A stretch of DNA of 64,000 nucleotides, from assembly GCF_007671675.1 (NCBI RefSeq), contig NZ_VCGW01000006.1, positions 62,001 through 126,000 of the forward strand. Direction: 5' to 3'. The notes beneath the pieces were generated by a model that was not told where the DNA came from, did not search any database, and saw only the letters and a list, made by a program, of their open reading frames with translations. Each line of letters starts with the position of its first letter. Positions within the stretch are counted from its first letter, which is position 1. The DNA comes from Marinobacter maritimus (GTDB lineage: Bacteria > Pseudomonadota > Gammaproteobacteria > Pseudomonadales > Oleiphilaceae). This document shows, in pieces, positions 1-9,439 of this stretch. A program made the translations under genes and the position numbers.

Positions 1-77
1 CGGGCGAGCATCCGGCCAATCGTACTTTTACCGGCGCCCATGGGGCCGACCAGGACTACGCGTTTGGGCAAAGACAT
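1..77 (-). CDS. aroK: Shikimate kinase, N-terminal fragment (cut by window edge)
   Basis: Only the first 25 codons lie in the window. The peptide begins MSLPKRVVLVGPMGAGKSTI, which contains a Walker A P-loop (GPMGAGKS) and matches the typical N-terminus of shikimate kinase I. The enzyme phosphorylates shikimate in the chorismate pathway. Its place directly downstream of pilQ on the same strand is the usual gammaproteobacterial order pilQ-aroK-aroB. A terminator hairpin separates it from pilQ, so it probably has its own promoter in the 78-170 gap. Other small P-loop kinases cannot be excluded from 25 residues, but synteny favours AroK. Confidence 0.85.
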   Translation of the reverse strand, partial: MSLPKRVVLVGPMGAGKSTIGRMLA

Positions 78-170
78 AACTTCCGCTCAATAGTGTTCAG
101 GCGGGTGAGAATATCACAGGGCTGCAGATTGCATAAGCTTCAGCTTGAGCACCGAACAACCTGCAGGCAC

Positions 171-204
171 AAAAAAGCCGCCGGTTTATCGCGGCGGCTT
201 TTTT
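171..204 (-). terminator. Rho-independent terminator of the pil operon
   Basis: A perfect 13-base inverted repeat (171-183 with 192-204) forms a GC-rich stem with an 8-base loop. It is flanked by A6 on one side and T6 on the other, so it can act in either direction. It starts 11 bases past the pilQ stop codon. Confidence 0.85.
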
Positions 205-215
205 ATCCGTTCAAG

Positions 216-2333
216 TTAGCGAATCAAGTCGTTCTTGATAATTTTTGGAGTGATAAAGATCAATAGCTCACTGCGCTCATTGACCTTCTCTGTGCGCTTG
301 AATAAACGCCCAAGATAAGGAATGTCTCCAAGGAATGGAGTTTTCGTGGTTTGTGTTGCAACCTCAGACTGGAAAACACCACCCAGCACTACCGTTTCGC
401 CGTTACCGACCAGTACCTGTGTTGTAACTTCGTTAGTGTTGATCGATGGAATACCAGCTGTTACTTCACCACGAGAGTCCTGATTAACAACCAAGTCCAT
501 GATGATTTTATCGTCCGGTGTAATTTGCGGGGTTACTTCCAGAGAAAGCACTGCTTCTTTGAACGAAACAGAAGTGGCGCCGCTGGAGGAAGCCTCTTGA
601 TACGGGATCTCTTCACCCGACTTTATAGAGGCAGTCTGGCGATCAGCCGTTACAACGCGCGGCTGAGAAACAACTTCCGCCTGGCCATCTGTTTCGAGTG
701 CTGACAACTCGAGATCTACCAGGAAATCCTGGCTACCCCATCCGAGGGCGAAAGATGATGCACCATCACCGCTTACACCAAGGTCAACGGCAAGCGCACC
801 AGGGAACGTGATGCCACCCGTACCACCGCCGGCCGCATCGCGGGCTTCTTCAACCGCCCCCTGAGAACCACCAATAGAAAACACGTTGTTTCCGCTTACA
901 TCGTATGCGGCACCACCCCAGCGAACACCGAGGTTCTCCGCTACGTTAGTCTGCGCACGTACAATTCGAGCTTCGATAGATACCTGACGAACAGGCACAT
1001 CCCATGTAGACACGAGACGGCGAATTTCTTCCAGCTTCTCTGACGACTCCCGAACACTGATGGTGTTGGTTCTGACGTCCGAAGATACAAAGCCGCGGTC
1101 GGTAATCAACTCTTCGTCCGCCTTGATCAGGGCAACGATGTCACCGGCCTTGGCATAATTGACCTGAACGATGTCCAGGCGAACCGGTGCAAGCTCTGCA
1201 ATCTGCTTAGTGGTTTCGAGCTCGAGCTTTTCCCGTGCTGCAATCTCATCAGCTGGCGCAACCAGCAAAACGTTGCCGATCTGACGCTTGTCCAAACCTT
1301 TGGTTTTAAGGATAAGATCCAGAGCCTGATCCCAGGGAACGTTCTGCAGGCGCAGAGTGATGCTGCCGCCAACCGTGTCACTCGCCACCAGGTTCAAACC
1401 TGTGAAATCAGCAATCAGCTGCAGCACCGAACGAACTTCTATGTCCTGAAAGTTGAGCGACAGCTTTTCGCCGGTGTACGGGAACTTCTCTTCGCGGCGG
1501 GATTCGGCTTCTTCCTCGCTCAGCTTTTCAACGCTGACCGTGAACTGACTGCCCGATTGATAGGCAATGTAGTCGTAGTTGCCTTCAGGGCGAATCTCGA
1601 CCACCGCATTTCCGTCTTCAACAAAGGTATCGATGCGACTGACCGGTGTTGCAAAGTCAGTCACGTCAAGGCGGCGGCGCAGGTCTGCGGGCACCGCAAT
1701 TCCGTCCATGGTGAGACGAATTTTTCCACCAAGTTCAGACAGATCCACTTGAGTACCGGGGCTACCGAGATCAACGATTACGCGACCCTCTCCGTCCTTA
1801 CCGCGACGAAAATCAACGCCAGCAAGCGTATCCGGAGATCTGGAAGGTTTCGCAGACGAAGAGTTCATCGAGGTACTGGCCGTCACCGCTCCGCCGTCTG
1901 ACTCACCGCCAATGGTCATCACAAGGGAATTATCTTTGCGAACCGTGTCGTAGGGGGCCAGCTCAACGAGGTTGAAAATCAGGCGGGTACGATCCTTGGT
2001 TTCTACCACTGTCATACTCTGGGCATTTCCAGACCCCAGAGGAATGCTACGGCTGTTTAAACCACTGGTGGTGTCGCTCAGGTCCACGGCAATGCGCGCC
2101 GGGCGCTCAATGGTGTACCCCGATGGCTCAGGTGGTTGGCCATCAAATTTGAGCGTCACTTCCAGGCGTTCTCCCGGTAGCGACGAAAACGACACGTCTT
2201 CCAGCGTGACCGCACTGGCCAGGCTGGATAACAACCCAAAAGTAATCACGCTGACGCATACATTGAGTTTTCTGAACATCGCTAGCCTCGACCCCAAACT
2301 TTTTTGTATATGTATTTTTCTTTCGTTTTTCAT
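216..2333 (-). CDS. pilQ: Type IV pilus secretin PilQ
   Basis: This is the outer-membrane secretin through which the type IV pilus fibre exits. The order of parts fits: a signal peptide (MFRKLNVCVSVITFGLLSSL region, ending near SLASA), two AMIN domains that bind peptidoglycan (roughly residues 45-145 and 170-270), an STN/N0 domain starting at SLNFQDIEVRSVLQLIADF (about 292), an N1 domain, and the secretin barrel ending in the VPFLGDIPYLGRLFKR-type signature (here TPFLGDIPYLGRLFKR). I chose ATG 2333 because AAGGAG lies 7-8 bases upstream and pilP ends at 2345. An open frame reaching 2393 would run into pilP. An internal ATG at 2279 would give a shorter signal peptide and remains possible. Length of 705 residues is normal. 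Confidence 0.93.
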   Translation of the reverse strand: MKNERKIHIQKSLGSRLAMFRKLNVCVSVITFGLLSSLASAVTLEDVSFSSLPGERLEVTLKFDGQPPEPSGYTIERPARIAVDLSDTTSGLNSRSIPLGSGNAQSMTVVETKDRTRLIFNLVELAPYDTVRKDNSLVMTIGGESDGGAVTASTSMNSSSAKPSRSPDTLAGVDFRRGKDGEGRVIVDLGSPGTQVDLSELGGKIRLTMDGIAVPADLRRRLDVTDFATPVSRIDTFVEDGNAVVEIRPEGNYDYIAYQSGSQFTVSVEKLSEEEAESRREEKFPYTGEKLSLNFQDIEVRSVLQLIADFTGLNLVASDTVGGSITLRLQNVPWDQALDLILKTKGLDKRQIGNVLLVAPADEIAAREKLELETTKQIAELAPVRLDIVQVNYAKAGDIVALIKADEELITDRGFVSSDVRTNTISVRESSEKLEEIRRLVSTWDVPVRQVSIEARIVRAQTNVAENLGVRWGGAAYDVSGNNVFSIGGSQGAVEEARDAAGGGTGGITFPGALAVDLGVSGDGASSFALGWGSQDFLVDLELSALETDGQAEVVSQPRVVTADRQTASIKSGEEIPYQEASSSGATSVSFKEAVLSLEVTPQITPDDKIIMDLVVNQDSRGEVTAGIPSINTNEVTTQVLVGNGETVVLGGVFQSEVATQTTKTPFLGDIPYLGRLFKRTEKVNERSELLIFITPKIIKNDLIR

Positions 2334-2344
2334 CCCGCCGCTCC

Positions 2345-2899
2345 TTAGCCTGCGTCTTCGTCGAGGGTCAGCGAGCGAGGACGCTCTACCCAACCACCCC
2401 GGCCATTGGGAACGATCTCGATAAGCTCGATCCGGGTTTCACTGACTCCGATAACGCGGCCATAATTCTGACCCATGTAGTTCCCGGCACGAACCCGGTG
2501 AATACCACCTGCGTTGTCCCGAATCAGTGCAAATAGACCGCCCGATACGCCCTGGAGCGTACCCACCATCCCGAGATCCTTGATATCAAAATTTTCGAGG
2601 ACTTCGTTTGGCCGATCCAGGTTAGGTTCGACATCACTCACCGGCTTTTCATCAACCATGGTCAGCTGAACATCTATTGGCGGTTCAAATGGTGCTCGCC
2701 GATCCGCTGCGGAGTAACTGAACGCCTCGTAAGCGTTGAATTCCGGCAATGGCTCGACATGTCCTCGAGGCTTGGCTCGCGTGTCTGCCATAAACTTGTC
2801 AAGATCGGAAAAGCCGCTGCCCTGGGAGCAGGCCGTCAGGAGTGATACCAGACAAACACCCAGCCAGGCTTTTCCCGCATGCTTTGCTGCCATGCTCAT
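2345..2899 (-). CDS. pilP: Type IV pilus inner-membrane lipoprotein PilP
   Basis: PilP links the PilMNO inner-membrane platform to the PilQ secretin in the periplasm. The 184-residue protein starts with a lipoprotein signal ending in LLTAC (Cys24), followed by a flexible linker and a C-terminal beta domain (about 95-175) with the typical run DLGMVGTLQGVSGGLFALIR. Its start overlaps the pilO stop by 4 bases (ATGA), and pilQ begins 11 bases after its stop. This supports translational coupling within one operon. Confidence 0.92.
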   Translation of the reverse strand: MSMAAKHAGKAWLGVCLVSLLTACSQGSGFSDLDKFMADTRAKPRGHVEPLPEFNAYEAFSYSAADRRAPFEPPIDVQLTMVDEKPVSDVEPNLDRPNEVLENFDIKDLGMVGTLQGVSGGLFALIRDNAGGIHRVRAGNYMGQNYGRVIGVSETRIELIEIVPNGRGGWVERPRSLTLDEDAG

Positions 2900-3507
2900 T
2901 CTCCAGCCCGGTAGCGGTAGGTACGCGCGACAACTTGCATATCAAGTCGCTCACCGTCTCCGCCAGTTGGTTTAATGGTTAAATCATGCAGGGTGACAAT
3001 CCGTGGAAGGCTTGCAACGCTGCTCACGAAAGATGCGAGCTCGTGATAGGAGCCTGAAACACGGATATTGATCGGCAGTTCAGAGTAGAAATCACGTTTT
3101 TGCTCTGCCTGGAGTTTCACTTCCTGAAGCGCCAACCCACTGCCCAGAGCTGTGTTGGTAATATCCTCCAGAAGCCCTGGCACTTCCGTCTCACTAGGAA
3201 GCTGTCGCACAAGCGCGCCAAAAGTTTCTTCCATCTCAACCATCTGCGCTTTGAAAACCTCCAGGTTAGCCACCTGGTAGGCTTTCTCTTCGTACTTTTT
3301 GCGCAAGTCCTTCTCGGTCTTCTCCACCCGGTCGAGCTGCACGTACTGATCTTTGATAAAGAACCAGTAACCACCGCCCATAATCAGGCCAAAAACGATC
3401 AGGACAACAATGGCCTTGATGGGGGCCGGCCATATACCGGCGTTATTTATATCAAGATCGTTGATATCAAATTCATTCAGGCTTTTCAGCGAGTCCGCGA
3501 GGCTCAT
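2896..3507 (-). CDS. pilO: Type IV pilus assembly protein PilO
   Basis: PilO is a bitopic inner-membrane protein that dimerises with PilN to form the pilus alignment subcomplex. Seen here: a short cytoplasmic N-terminus with repeated acidic residues (NEFDINDLDINNAG), one membrane helix at about residues 30-51 (IKAIVVLIVFGLIMGGGYWF), a coiled coil at about 58-100, and a periplasmic ferredoxin-like domain. At 203 residues it is of usual length. It overlaps the pilP start by 4 bases, and its own start shares one base with the pilN stop. Confidence 0.92.
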   Translation of the reverse strand: MSLADSLKSLNEFDINDLDINNAGIWPAPIKAIVVLIVFGLIMGGGYWFFIKDQYVQLDRVEKTEKDLRKKYEEKAYQVANLEVFKAQMVEMEETFGALVRQLPSETEVPGLLEDITNTALGSGLALQEVKLQAEQKRDFYSELPINIRVSGSYHELASFVSSVASLPRIVTLHDLTIKPTGGDGERLDMQVVARTYRYRAGE

Positions 3508-4070
3508 TACTTACCCTCCCCTTCGGGCTCAGGTGTTTTTTGATTTACAGTCATAGTGAACTGGCTATACCCCGCTCGCCGGCTGTCAGCCGAAGACACA
3601 TTGGAGAGGTTTGGACTGGTAAACCAATCAGATTCCTCGAACTGACGCATTAATGTCGAGACACGACTGTTCGATTCCGCCATACCTACAATGCTCACAC
3701 GGTCACCCGTCTTTTTCAGGTCTGTATAGAACAACCCATCGGGCAAGGTACGAACCAGCTCGTCAAAAGCTCGAACAATCACAGGGCGCTTGCCCTGAAG
3801 GTCCTGAATAACCCTCATGCGGGCAAGCAGTTCATCACGCTTGCGCTTCAGGCTTTCGATTTCGCGAATCTGTTCATCCAGCTTCTTGGCGGCAGATTCA
3901 ATATAGGCATTCCGGGATTGCTGATACGCAATGCTGCTATCCAGATCTTTGCTCCAGAGGAATGTGAGGCCGCCCGCAATAATCGCCGCGCCCACAACCA
4001 TCACAACAAACTGTTTCTGCTTCTCTGCCCGGAGCTCTTCGCGCCAAGGCCTGAGGTTAATCTTTGCCAT
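3507..4070 (-). CDS. pilN: Type IV pilus assembly protein PilN
   Basis: PilN partners PilO in the inner membrane, and its cytoplasmic N-terminus docks onto PilM. The first residues, MAKINLRPWREELR, carry the INLRPWR motif that inserts into the PilM groove. A membrane helix follows at about residues 21-42, then a coiled coil (about 60-95) and a periplasmic domain. The start overlaps the pilM stop as TGATG, which is consistent with coupled translation and 1:1 production with PilM. Confidence 0.93.
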   Translation of the reverse strand: MAKINLRPWREELRAEKQKQFVVMVVGAAIIAGGLTFLWSKDLDSSIAYQQSRNAYIESAAKKLDEQIREIESLKRKRDELLARMRVIQDLQGKRPVIVRAFDELVRTLPDGLFYTDLKKTGDRVSIVGMAESNSRVSTLMRQFEESDWFTSPNLSNVSSADSRRAGYSQFTMTVNQKTPEPEGEGK

Positions 4071-5134
4071 CAGTCGAAGCTCCTCATTGCCAGTCCACAG
4101 GCAATCATCAGCGAAGGAGCATCGTTGCTCAGGGCAGATGCGTTAACGCGGGAACCGACCGCCATTTCCGCAAAAGGATTCGCGACCAGTGTCGGTGTGC
4201 CTGTTTTCTCTTCCACCATTTCTGTCAGCCCCTGAATCGAAGCAGTACCGCCGGCGAGCACCACGTAGTCCACCGCATTATACTGGCTGGCCCCAAAGAA
4301 AAACTGGAGCGCACGCGCAACCTGCTGAACAACGGCTTCCCGGAACGGTGTAAGCACTTCGGATTCATAATCATCAGGCAGACCACCCTGCTTCTTCGCA
4401 AGCCCGGCCTCTTCGACAGACAGGCCGTAACGGCGCTGAATCTCTTCGGTAAGCTGCTTTCCGCCAAAGATCTGCTCCCGGGTATAAACTGTCTTGCCTT
4501 CAGCCAGAACGCTCAAAGTGGTCATGGTGGCACCCACATCGACGATAGCAACCACAAGGTCTTCGCCCTGGGAGTCCAGCTGTGACTCAATCAACGCGTA
4601 CGCACGTTCGAGCGCGTAAGCTTCAACATCGACAATTTTCGTATTGAGGGAGGCTATCTCGAGGGCGTCTTCACGGATATCAACGTTCTCTTTGCGGCAC
4701 GCCGCAAGGAGCACATCTACCTGATCGGGATTGGTTTCCGAAGAGCCCTGCACCTCGAAGTCGATCGCAACTTCGTCTAGCGGGTATGGAATATACTGAT
4801 CTGCCTCAAGAGCAATCTGGTCTTCCATCTCGAACTCGTTGAGACCCCCGTCCATCTGGATGACCTTGGTAATGACCGCCGAACCAGATACTGCGATAGC
4901 CACATGTTTGACGCTGGTACGGGATTTGGAAGCTACCCTTTTAAGGACTTCACCAACCGCTTCAACATCCGTAATGTTTTTTTCAACGACAGCGTTGGCC
5001 GGTAAAGGCTCAACGGCGTAGCTCTCGACCTTATACCGATCGCCCTGCTTAGACAGCTCAAGGAGCTTGACGGAGCTTGAACTCACATCTACGCCCAATA
5101 CTGCACTGGATTTCTTTCCGAACAATCCGAACAC
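4070..5134 (-). CDS. pilM: Type IV pilus actin-like ATPase PilM
   Basis: PilM is a cytoplasmic FtsA/actin-fold protein that binds ATP and recruits the PilN tail. It begins with MFGLFGKKSSAVLGVDVSSS (the first phosphate loop, LGVDVSSSSVKLLEL) and carries a second phosphate motif, VAIVDVGATMTTLSV, and the adenosine motif VVLAGGTASIQGL. At 354 residues it has the usual length. The start is GTG with GGGTGAG upstream. It is the first gene of the pilMNOPQ operon and is transcribed away from mrcA, a conserved arrangement. Confidence 0.93.
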   Translation of the reverse strand: MFGLFGKKSSAVLGVDVSSSSVKLLELSKQGDRYKVESYAVEPLPANAVVEKNITDVEAVGEVLKRVASKSRTSVKHVAIAVSGSAVITKVIQMDGGLNEFEMEDQIALEADQYIPYPLDEVAIDFEVQGSSETNPDQVDVLLAACRKENVDIREDALEIASLNTKIVDVEAYALERAYALIESQLDSQGEDLVVAIVDVGATMTTLSVLAEGKTVYTREQIFGGKQLTEEIQRRYGLSVEEAGLAKKQGGLPDDYESEVLTPFREAVVQQVARALQFFFGASQYNAVDYVVLAGGTASIQGLTEMVEEKTGTPTLVANPFAEMAVGSRVNASALSNDAPSLMIACGLAMRSFD

Positions 5135-5329
5135 GCGCTCACCCTATACCTGGCTAGATGCACCCGGTTACATGTGTTATGTGTTTTTTATTTAAGAGAA
5201 TTTCTTCATTATTCCGTTTACAATGTTTGCTCTTCTTCAACTGAGAACAATTGCGACGGTGAAGCGACTCATCCTTCCTAAAGCAATTTCTCAAATGATA
5301 GACCTATATCCAACAGTTGTCAGAAAAAA
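5135..5329. promoter_or_regulatory. Divergent promoter region between pilM and mrcA
   Basis: This 195-base AT-rich gap separates the divergent pilM and mrcA starts and must hold promoters for both. It has A/T tracts around 5180-5225 but no single -35/-10 pair stands out strongly enough to name. No small gene is supported. Confidence 0.5.
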
Positions 5330-7846
5330 ATGTCTCATTTGTTGCGTACATCTCGCCTTTTTGCATGGTTATTTCTCACCGGACTGAGTGTCGCCGTTAT
5401 CGTAGGCTCAGGCTTCTATCTTTACCTCCGTCCCGGCCTCCCCCCTGTCGAACAACTTCTGGATATAAAACTCCAGACGCCGTTACGGGTATATAGCAAA
5501 GACAACAGATTAATAGCAGAATTCGGTGAAAAGAGAAGGGCACCGATCACAATCGAACAGATCCCAACAATTCAGTTACAAGCCTTTTTGGCGGCTGAAG
5601 ACTCACGTTTTTACGAGCACTTCGGGGTCGACATCAAAGGATTGGCGCGGGCTGCAATCGAACTCGTTTCTACCGGCTCGATCCAGTCTGGCGGCAGCAC
5701 CATCACAATGCAGGTTGCAAAAAATTACTTTTTGTCACGTGATCGGACGTTTATCCGCAAGTTCAACGAGATACTTCTGGCAGTTCAGATAGAGCGTGAA
5801 CTGGACAAAAACCGGATTTTCGAACTGTACCTGAACAAGATCTACCTGGGGAATCGAGCCTACGGCATCGCCGCCGCTGCCCGCGTTTATTACAACAAAC
5901 CGGTCAACGAACTCTCTCTCGCACAGATGGCCATGCTGGCAGGCCTGCCCAAGGCGCCCTCTGCCTATAATCCGCTTGCCAACCCTCAGCGCGCCATGCA
6001 GCGTAGAGACTGGATTCTGGGCCGAATGAAAGAACTCGAATTTATAACTCTGGATGCTTACGAGCTTGCTGTTCAAGCCCCCCTCACCGCCACCTACAAT
6101 GCAACGGAAACGGAGGTCGACGCTGACTATGTCGCGGAAATGGCGCGCGCCGAGATGGTCAGGCGGTTTGGCGAAGAAGCCTATACCGATGGGTACACAG
6201 TCACACTGACCGTCGACGGCAAAGACCAGCAGATGGCAACGGACGCACTCAGAAGCGGTCTTGAAGCCTATGATCGCCGGCACGGATACAGGGGCGCCAT
6301 CGGCCAGCTCGACGCCGAAACGCTGGCCAGCGAGGACCTTTCCAACGCCATATTGAACTACCCGAGAATCGAGTCCCTGATGCCGGCTGTTATTACCGCC
6401 GTCAATGATGACGAAAACCAGGCTCTGGCCCACGTGCGCCGATTCGGCCCTGCTGTTATGCCATTCGAATCAATGCAATGGGCCAACCGCTACAAAACCG
6501 AGAACCTGACCGGCCCCAAGCCGGAAAAACCTTCAGACGTTGTAAGCGTTGGTGACGTTATTTACGTTCGCGTAGACGAACTGCCGCAAGCACCAGAAAC
6601 GCCCGAGGGCGGCGAGCCAGAACAGGCAGCCGCAGCATCCGGAATTGGCCAGCCAGTCCGCGTTTCGCTTGCACAGGTACCCAGAGTCGAAGGCGCGCTG
6701 ATCTCCCTCGAAGCCAAAACTGGTGCCATTGAGGCGCTCGCGGGTGGTTACAGCTTTGGACAGAGCAAATACAACCGCGCCATGCAAGCCAAACGGCAAC
6801 CCGGCTCTACCTTCAAACCCTTCCTGTATCTTGCAGCGCTGGAAAGCGGCATTACGCCCGCAACCATCTACAACGATGCCCCCATTGTATTTGACGACTC
6901 GGAACTCGAAACCGCTTGGCGCCCACAGAACTCCTCGGGACAATTCTACGGCCCCACTCCGCTTCGCGAGGCGTTATACCGCTCACGGAACCTGGTTTCC
7001 ATCCGTTTGCTAAGAGATGTCGGCATCCCGCAGACACTGGACTACCTCAAGCAGCTCAAGGTTCCTGTTGAAAACATGCCCAAAGACCTGTCCCTCTCTC
7101 TGGGCAGCGGCCAGCTCTCCCCCATGGAGTTAGCTCGAGGTCTCGCTGTGATAGCTAACGGGGGCTACGACGTAGAGCCTTTTCTGATTCAGAGCATTAC
7201 GGATGTTAACGGCGAAACAATTTACAACGCCCCGGACGTCGTACTTTGTGACCGGAACTGCGACGCGATTGAAACCGCGCCTGTGGCTGCCGACGATGAA
7301 ACCGACAAGTCTCCGGCCGTCACAGCAGAAACCGAACCTGATACACGGGTCATGCGACGGCTTGCGGATGAGCGCTCGGTTTACATCCTGCATTCGATGC
7401 TCCGGGATGTCGTCAAGCGCGGAACCGGGCGTCGCGCCTTGGCGCTTGGGCGCGATGACATTGCAGGCAAAACGGGAACGACCAACGAACAGCGGGACAC
7501 CTGGTTTGCAGGCTTCAATCACAACCTTGCCACCACTGTATGGGTAGGGTTTGATCAGCCAGCACCTCTGGGCCGCAGGGAGTTCGGCGCAAGCACTGCC
7601 CTGCCCGTCTGGGTCGATTACATGAAAGTAGCGCTGGACGGAATGCCTTCGGCATTTATGTCGCGGCCGAACGGCATCGTTAACATTCGCATCAACCCCG
7701 AAACCGGTAAGCGCGCAAGGCCCGGCGAGGAAGGCGTTTTTGAGATATTCAAGGAAGAGGATGCGCCAGCGCCAATGGCAGCGGATGACAGTGGTCCCGG
7801 TGGCACAGGCGGAAACGGCGACGGGCTCTCGCGCCAGATTTTTTAG
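5330..7846 (+). CDS. mrcA: Penicillin-binding protein 1A, bifunctional
   Basis: This class A PBP polymerises glycan strands and cross-links peptides in the periplasm. It has one membrane helix at about residues 10-33, then a GT51 transglycosylase domain with EDSRFYEHFGVD (catalytic Glu90), GGSTITMQ (121-128) and RKFNE (Glu147). A PBP1A-type OB insert follows. The transpeptidase domain has RQPGSTFKPF (nucleophile Ser493, Lys496), SRN at 552-554 and KTGTTN from Lys714. At 838 residues it matches PBP1A of gammaproteobacteria. The ATG at 5330 gives a short basic N-terminus directly before the membrane anchor. It faces away from pilM. Confidence 0.95.
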   Translation: MSHLLRTSRLFAWLFLTGLSVAVIVGSGFYLYLRPGLPPVEQLLDIKLQTPLRVYSKDNRLIAEFGEKRRAPITIEQIPTIQLQAFLAAEDSRFYEHFGVDIKGLARAAIELVSTGSIQSGGSTITMQVAKNYFLSRDRTFIRKFNEILLAVQIERELDKNRIFELYLNKIYLGNRAYGIAAAARVYYNKPVNELSLAQMAMLAGLPKAPSAYNPLANPQRAMQRRDWILGRMKELEFITLDAYELAVQAPLTATYNATETEVDADYVAEMARAEMVRRFGEEAYTDGYTVTLTVDGKDQQMATDALRSGLEAYDRRHGYRGAIGQLDAETLASEDLSNAILNYPRIESLMPAVITAVNDDENQALAHVRRFGPAVMPFESMQWANRYKTENLTGPKPEKPSDVVSVGDVIYVRVDELPQAPETPEGGEPEQAAAASGIGQPVRVSLAQVPRVEGALISLEAKTGAIEALAGGYSFGQSKYNRAMQAKRQPGSTFKPFLYLAALESGITPATIYNDAPIVFDDSELETAWRPQNSSGQFYGPTPLREALYRSRNLVSIRLLRDVGIPQTLDYLKQLKVPVENMPKDLSLSLGSGQLSPMELARGLAVIANGGYDVEPFLIQSITDVNGETIYNAPDVVLCDRNCDAIETAPVAADDETDKSPAVTAETEPDTRVMRRLADERSVYILHSMLRDVVKRGTGRRALALGRDDIAGKTGTTNEQRDTWFAGFNHNLATTVWVGFDQPAPLGRREFGASTALPVWVDYMKVALDGMPSAFMSRPNGIVNIRINPETGKRARPGEEGVFEIFKEEDAPAPMAADDSGPGGTGGNGDGLSRQIF

Positions 7847-7888
7847 CAGCAACTCCCACACGCCCGCCACAGCGCAGAAAACAAGCAA

Positions 7889-7929
7889 CCACAAAAAAAC
7901 CGGCGGGATCACCGCCGGTTTTTTTGTGG
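7889..7929. terminator. Bidirectional terminator between mrcA and maeB
   Basis: A perfect 18-base inverted repeat (7889-7906 with 7912-7929) with a 5-base loop contains the GC core CCGGCGG/CCGCCGG and flanking A7/T7 tracts. It lies between two convergent genes and can stop transcription from both sides. Confidence 0.9.
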
Positions 7930-7946
7930 TCTTATAATGTCACTGA

Positions 7947-9212
7947 TCAGATGATGTCATCCATGCTCTTGAGCGGATAGTGCGCAGGGTAGCCTTTGCG
8001 AGCAACACCTGAATCCACCGCAGCACGGGCAACAGCCGCCGGCACAACTTCCAGAAGACGGACATCCATGGGTTTGGGAATGATGTACTCTTTACCAAAC
8101 TCAAAGCTGTCAGCACCGTAGGCTTCACAGATTTCCTGCGGAACCGGCTCTTTGGCAAGTTTGCGGATGGCATCTACCGCAGCGACTTTCATTTCTTCAT
8201 TGATGCAGGTTGCGCGAACGTCGAGCGCACCACGGAAGATAAACGGAAAACCAAGAACGTTATTCACCTGATTCGGGTAATCCGAACGGCCGGTAGCCAT
8301 GATCAAGTCATCGCGAACCGAGCGAGCGAGCGCCGGATCGATTTCCGGGTCCGGGTTGGAACAGGCAAAAACAACCGGGTTCGGCGCCATTTTCCTAAGC
8401 TGCTCACCGGTGAGCAAATCCGGACCAGAAAGACCGAGGAACACATCAGCTCCGTCGATTGCATCGTCCAGAGTTCGCTTGTCAGTATCATTGGCAAACA
8501 TTGCCTTATACTGATTAAGATCATCACGACCCGAGTGGATCACACCCTTACGGTCGAGCATGAAGATGTTTTCAGAGCGAATGCCGCAGCTGATTAACAA
8601 CTTCATACAAGCGATTGCAGCGGCACCAGCTCCCAGGCAAACCACTTTCGCTTCTTCAATCTTCTTGCCCTGCAGTTCAAGGGCGTTGATCATGCCGGCC
8701 GCTGTAACAATCGCCGTGCCGTGCTGATCATCGTGGAAGATGGGCACATTGCACCGCTCGATCAGAGCGCGCTCTATTTCGAAACACTCTGGTGCCTTGA
8801 TGTCTTCAAGGTTAATACCACCAAAGGTGTCAGCAATTCGCTCAACGGTTTCAATAAACGCCTGCGGGCTTTCGGAGTTGACCTCAATATCGAACACGTC
8901 AATTCCGGCAAAGCGCTTGAACAGTACGCCTTTGCCTTCCATTACCGGCTTGCTCGCCAGCGGACCCAGGTTACCCAGACCAAGAATCGCCGTACCGTCG
9001 GAGATAACCGCTACAAGGTTGCCCTTGGCAGTGTACTTGTAGGCGTTCTCCGGGTCCTTCGCGATCTCGCGAACCGGCTCGGCAACGCCTGGGCTGTATG
9101 CCAAAGCAAGGTCGCGGGCGGTCGCTGTCGGCTTGGAGATTTCTACACTAATCTTTCCAGGCCGCGGCTTGGCGTGATATTCAAGGGCTGCTTCTTTCAG
9201 ATCTTGAGACAT
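7947..9212 (-). CDS. maeB: NADP-dependent malic enzyme, short form
   Basis: The enzyme oxidatively decarboxylates malate to pyruvate and makes NADPH. The N-terminal malic domain has the conserved stretch KPTATARDLALAYSPGVAEP and the FDIEVNSESPQAFIETV region. The NAD(P)-binding domain has VCLGAGAAAIACMKLL. There is no C-terminal phosphotransacetylase-like domain, unlike the roughly 760-residue E. coli MaeB, so this is the short (about 420 residue) type. I chose ATG 9212 because MSQDLKEAALEYHAKPRPGK matches the family N-terminus. A GTG at 9233 would add seven residues. Confidence 0.9.
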   Translation of the reverse strand: MSQDLKEAALEYHAKPRPGKISVEISKPTATARDLALAYSPGVAEPVREIAKDPENAYKYTAKGNLVAVISDGTAILGLGNLGPLASKPVMEGKGVLFKRFAGIDVFDIEVNSESPQAFIETVERIADTFGGINLEDIKAPECFEIERALIERCNVPIFHDDQHGTAIVTAAGMINALELQGKKIEEAKVVCLGAGAAAIACMKLLISCGIRSENIFMLDRKGVIHSGRDDLNQYKAMFANDTDKRTLDDAIDGADVFLGLSGPDLLTGEQLRKMAPNPVVFACSNPDPEIDPALARSVRDDLIMATGRSDYPNQVNNVLGFPFIFRGALDVRATCINEEMKVAAVDAIRKLAKEPVPQEICEAYGADSFEFGKEYIIPKPMDVRLLEVVPAAVARAAVDSGVARKGYPAHYPLKSMDDII

Positions 9213-9395
9213 TGCCACTGTTCCGTTTGTCACGTTTAAAGGTAATAGCCCTCAGACGACAGGAGCCTGTCTGAAGGAGCGCGCCATTATGGCTCGCCTG
9301 CCCCGAAACGACAAGGGCAGGTCGAACAAAATCTGACCAGTCAATACAGCCAATTGCGTACAATCAAAAACAAAGCAGTTATTTTTGCTGCTACA

Positions 9396-9423
9396 AAAAA
9401 AAGCGCCCTCAGGCGCTTTTTTT
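9396..9423 (-). terminator. Terminator downstream of rpmE
   Basis: The short hairpin GCGCC-CTCA-GGCGC is flanked by an A-tract and a T7 tract, 17 bases beyond the rpmE stop. It lies in the gap before the maeB start and so insulates maeB from rpmE. Confidence 0.8.
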
Positions 9424-9439
9424 AAACTCTGAGACTGTA

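Noticed and set aside
2334..2393. N-terminal extension of pilQ (20 extra residues)
   Set aside because: It overlaps the end of pilP and is Arg-rich and unlike PilQ. A good ribosome site precedes ATG 2333.
7130..7912. 260-codon minus-strand open frame opposite mrcA
   Set aside because: Antisense shadow of the PBP1A transpeptidase domain and the terminator; no recognisable protein features.
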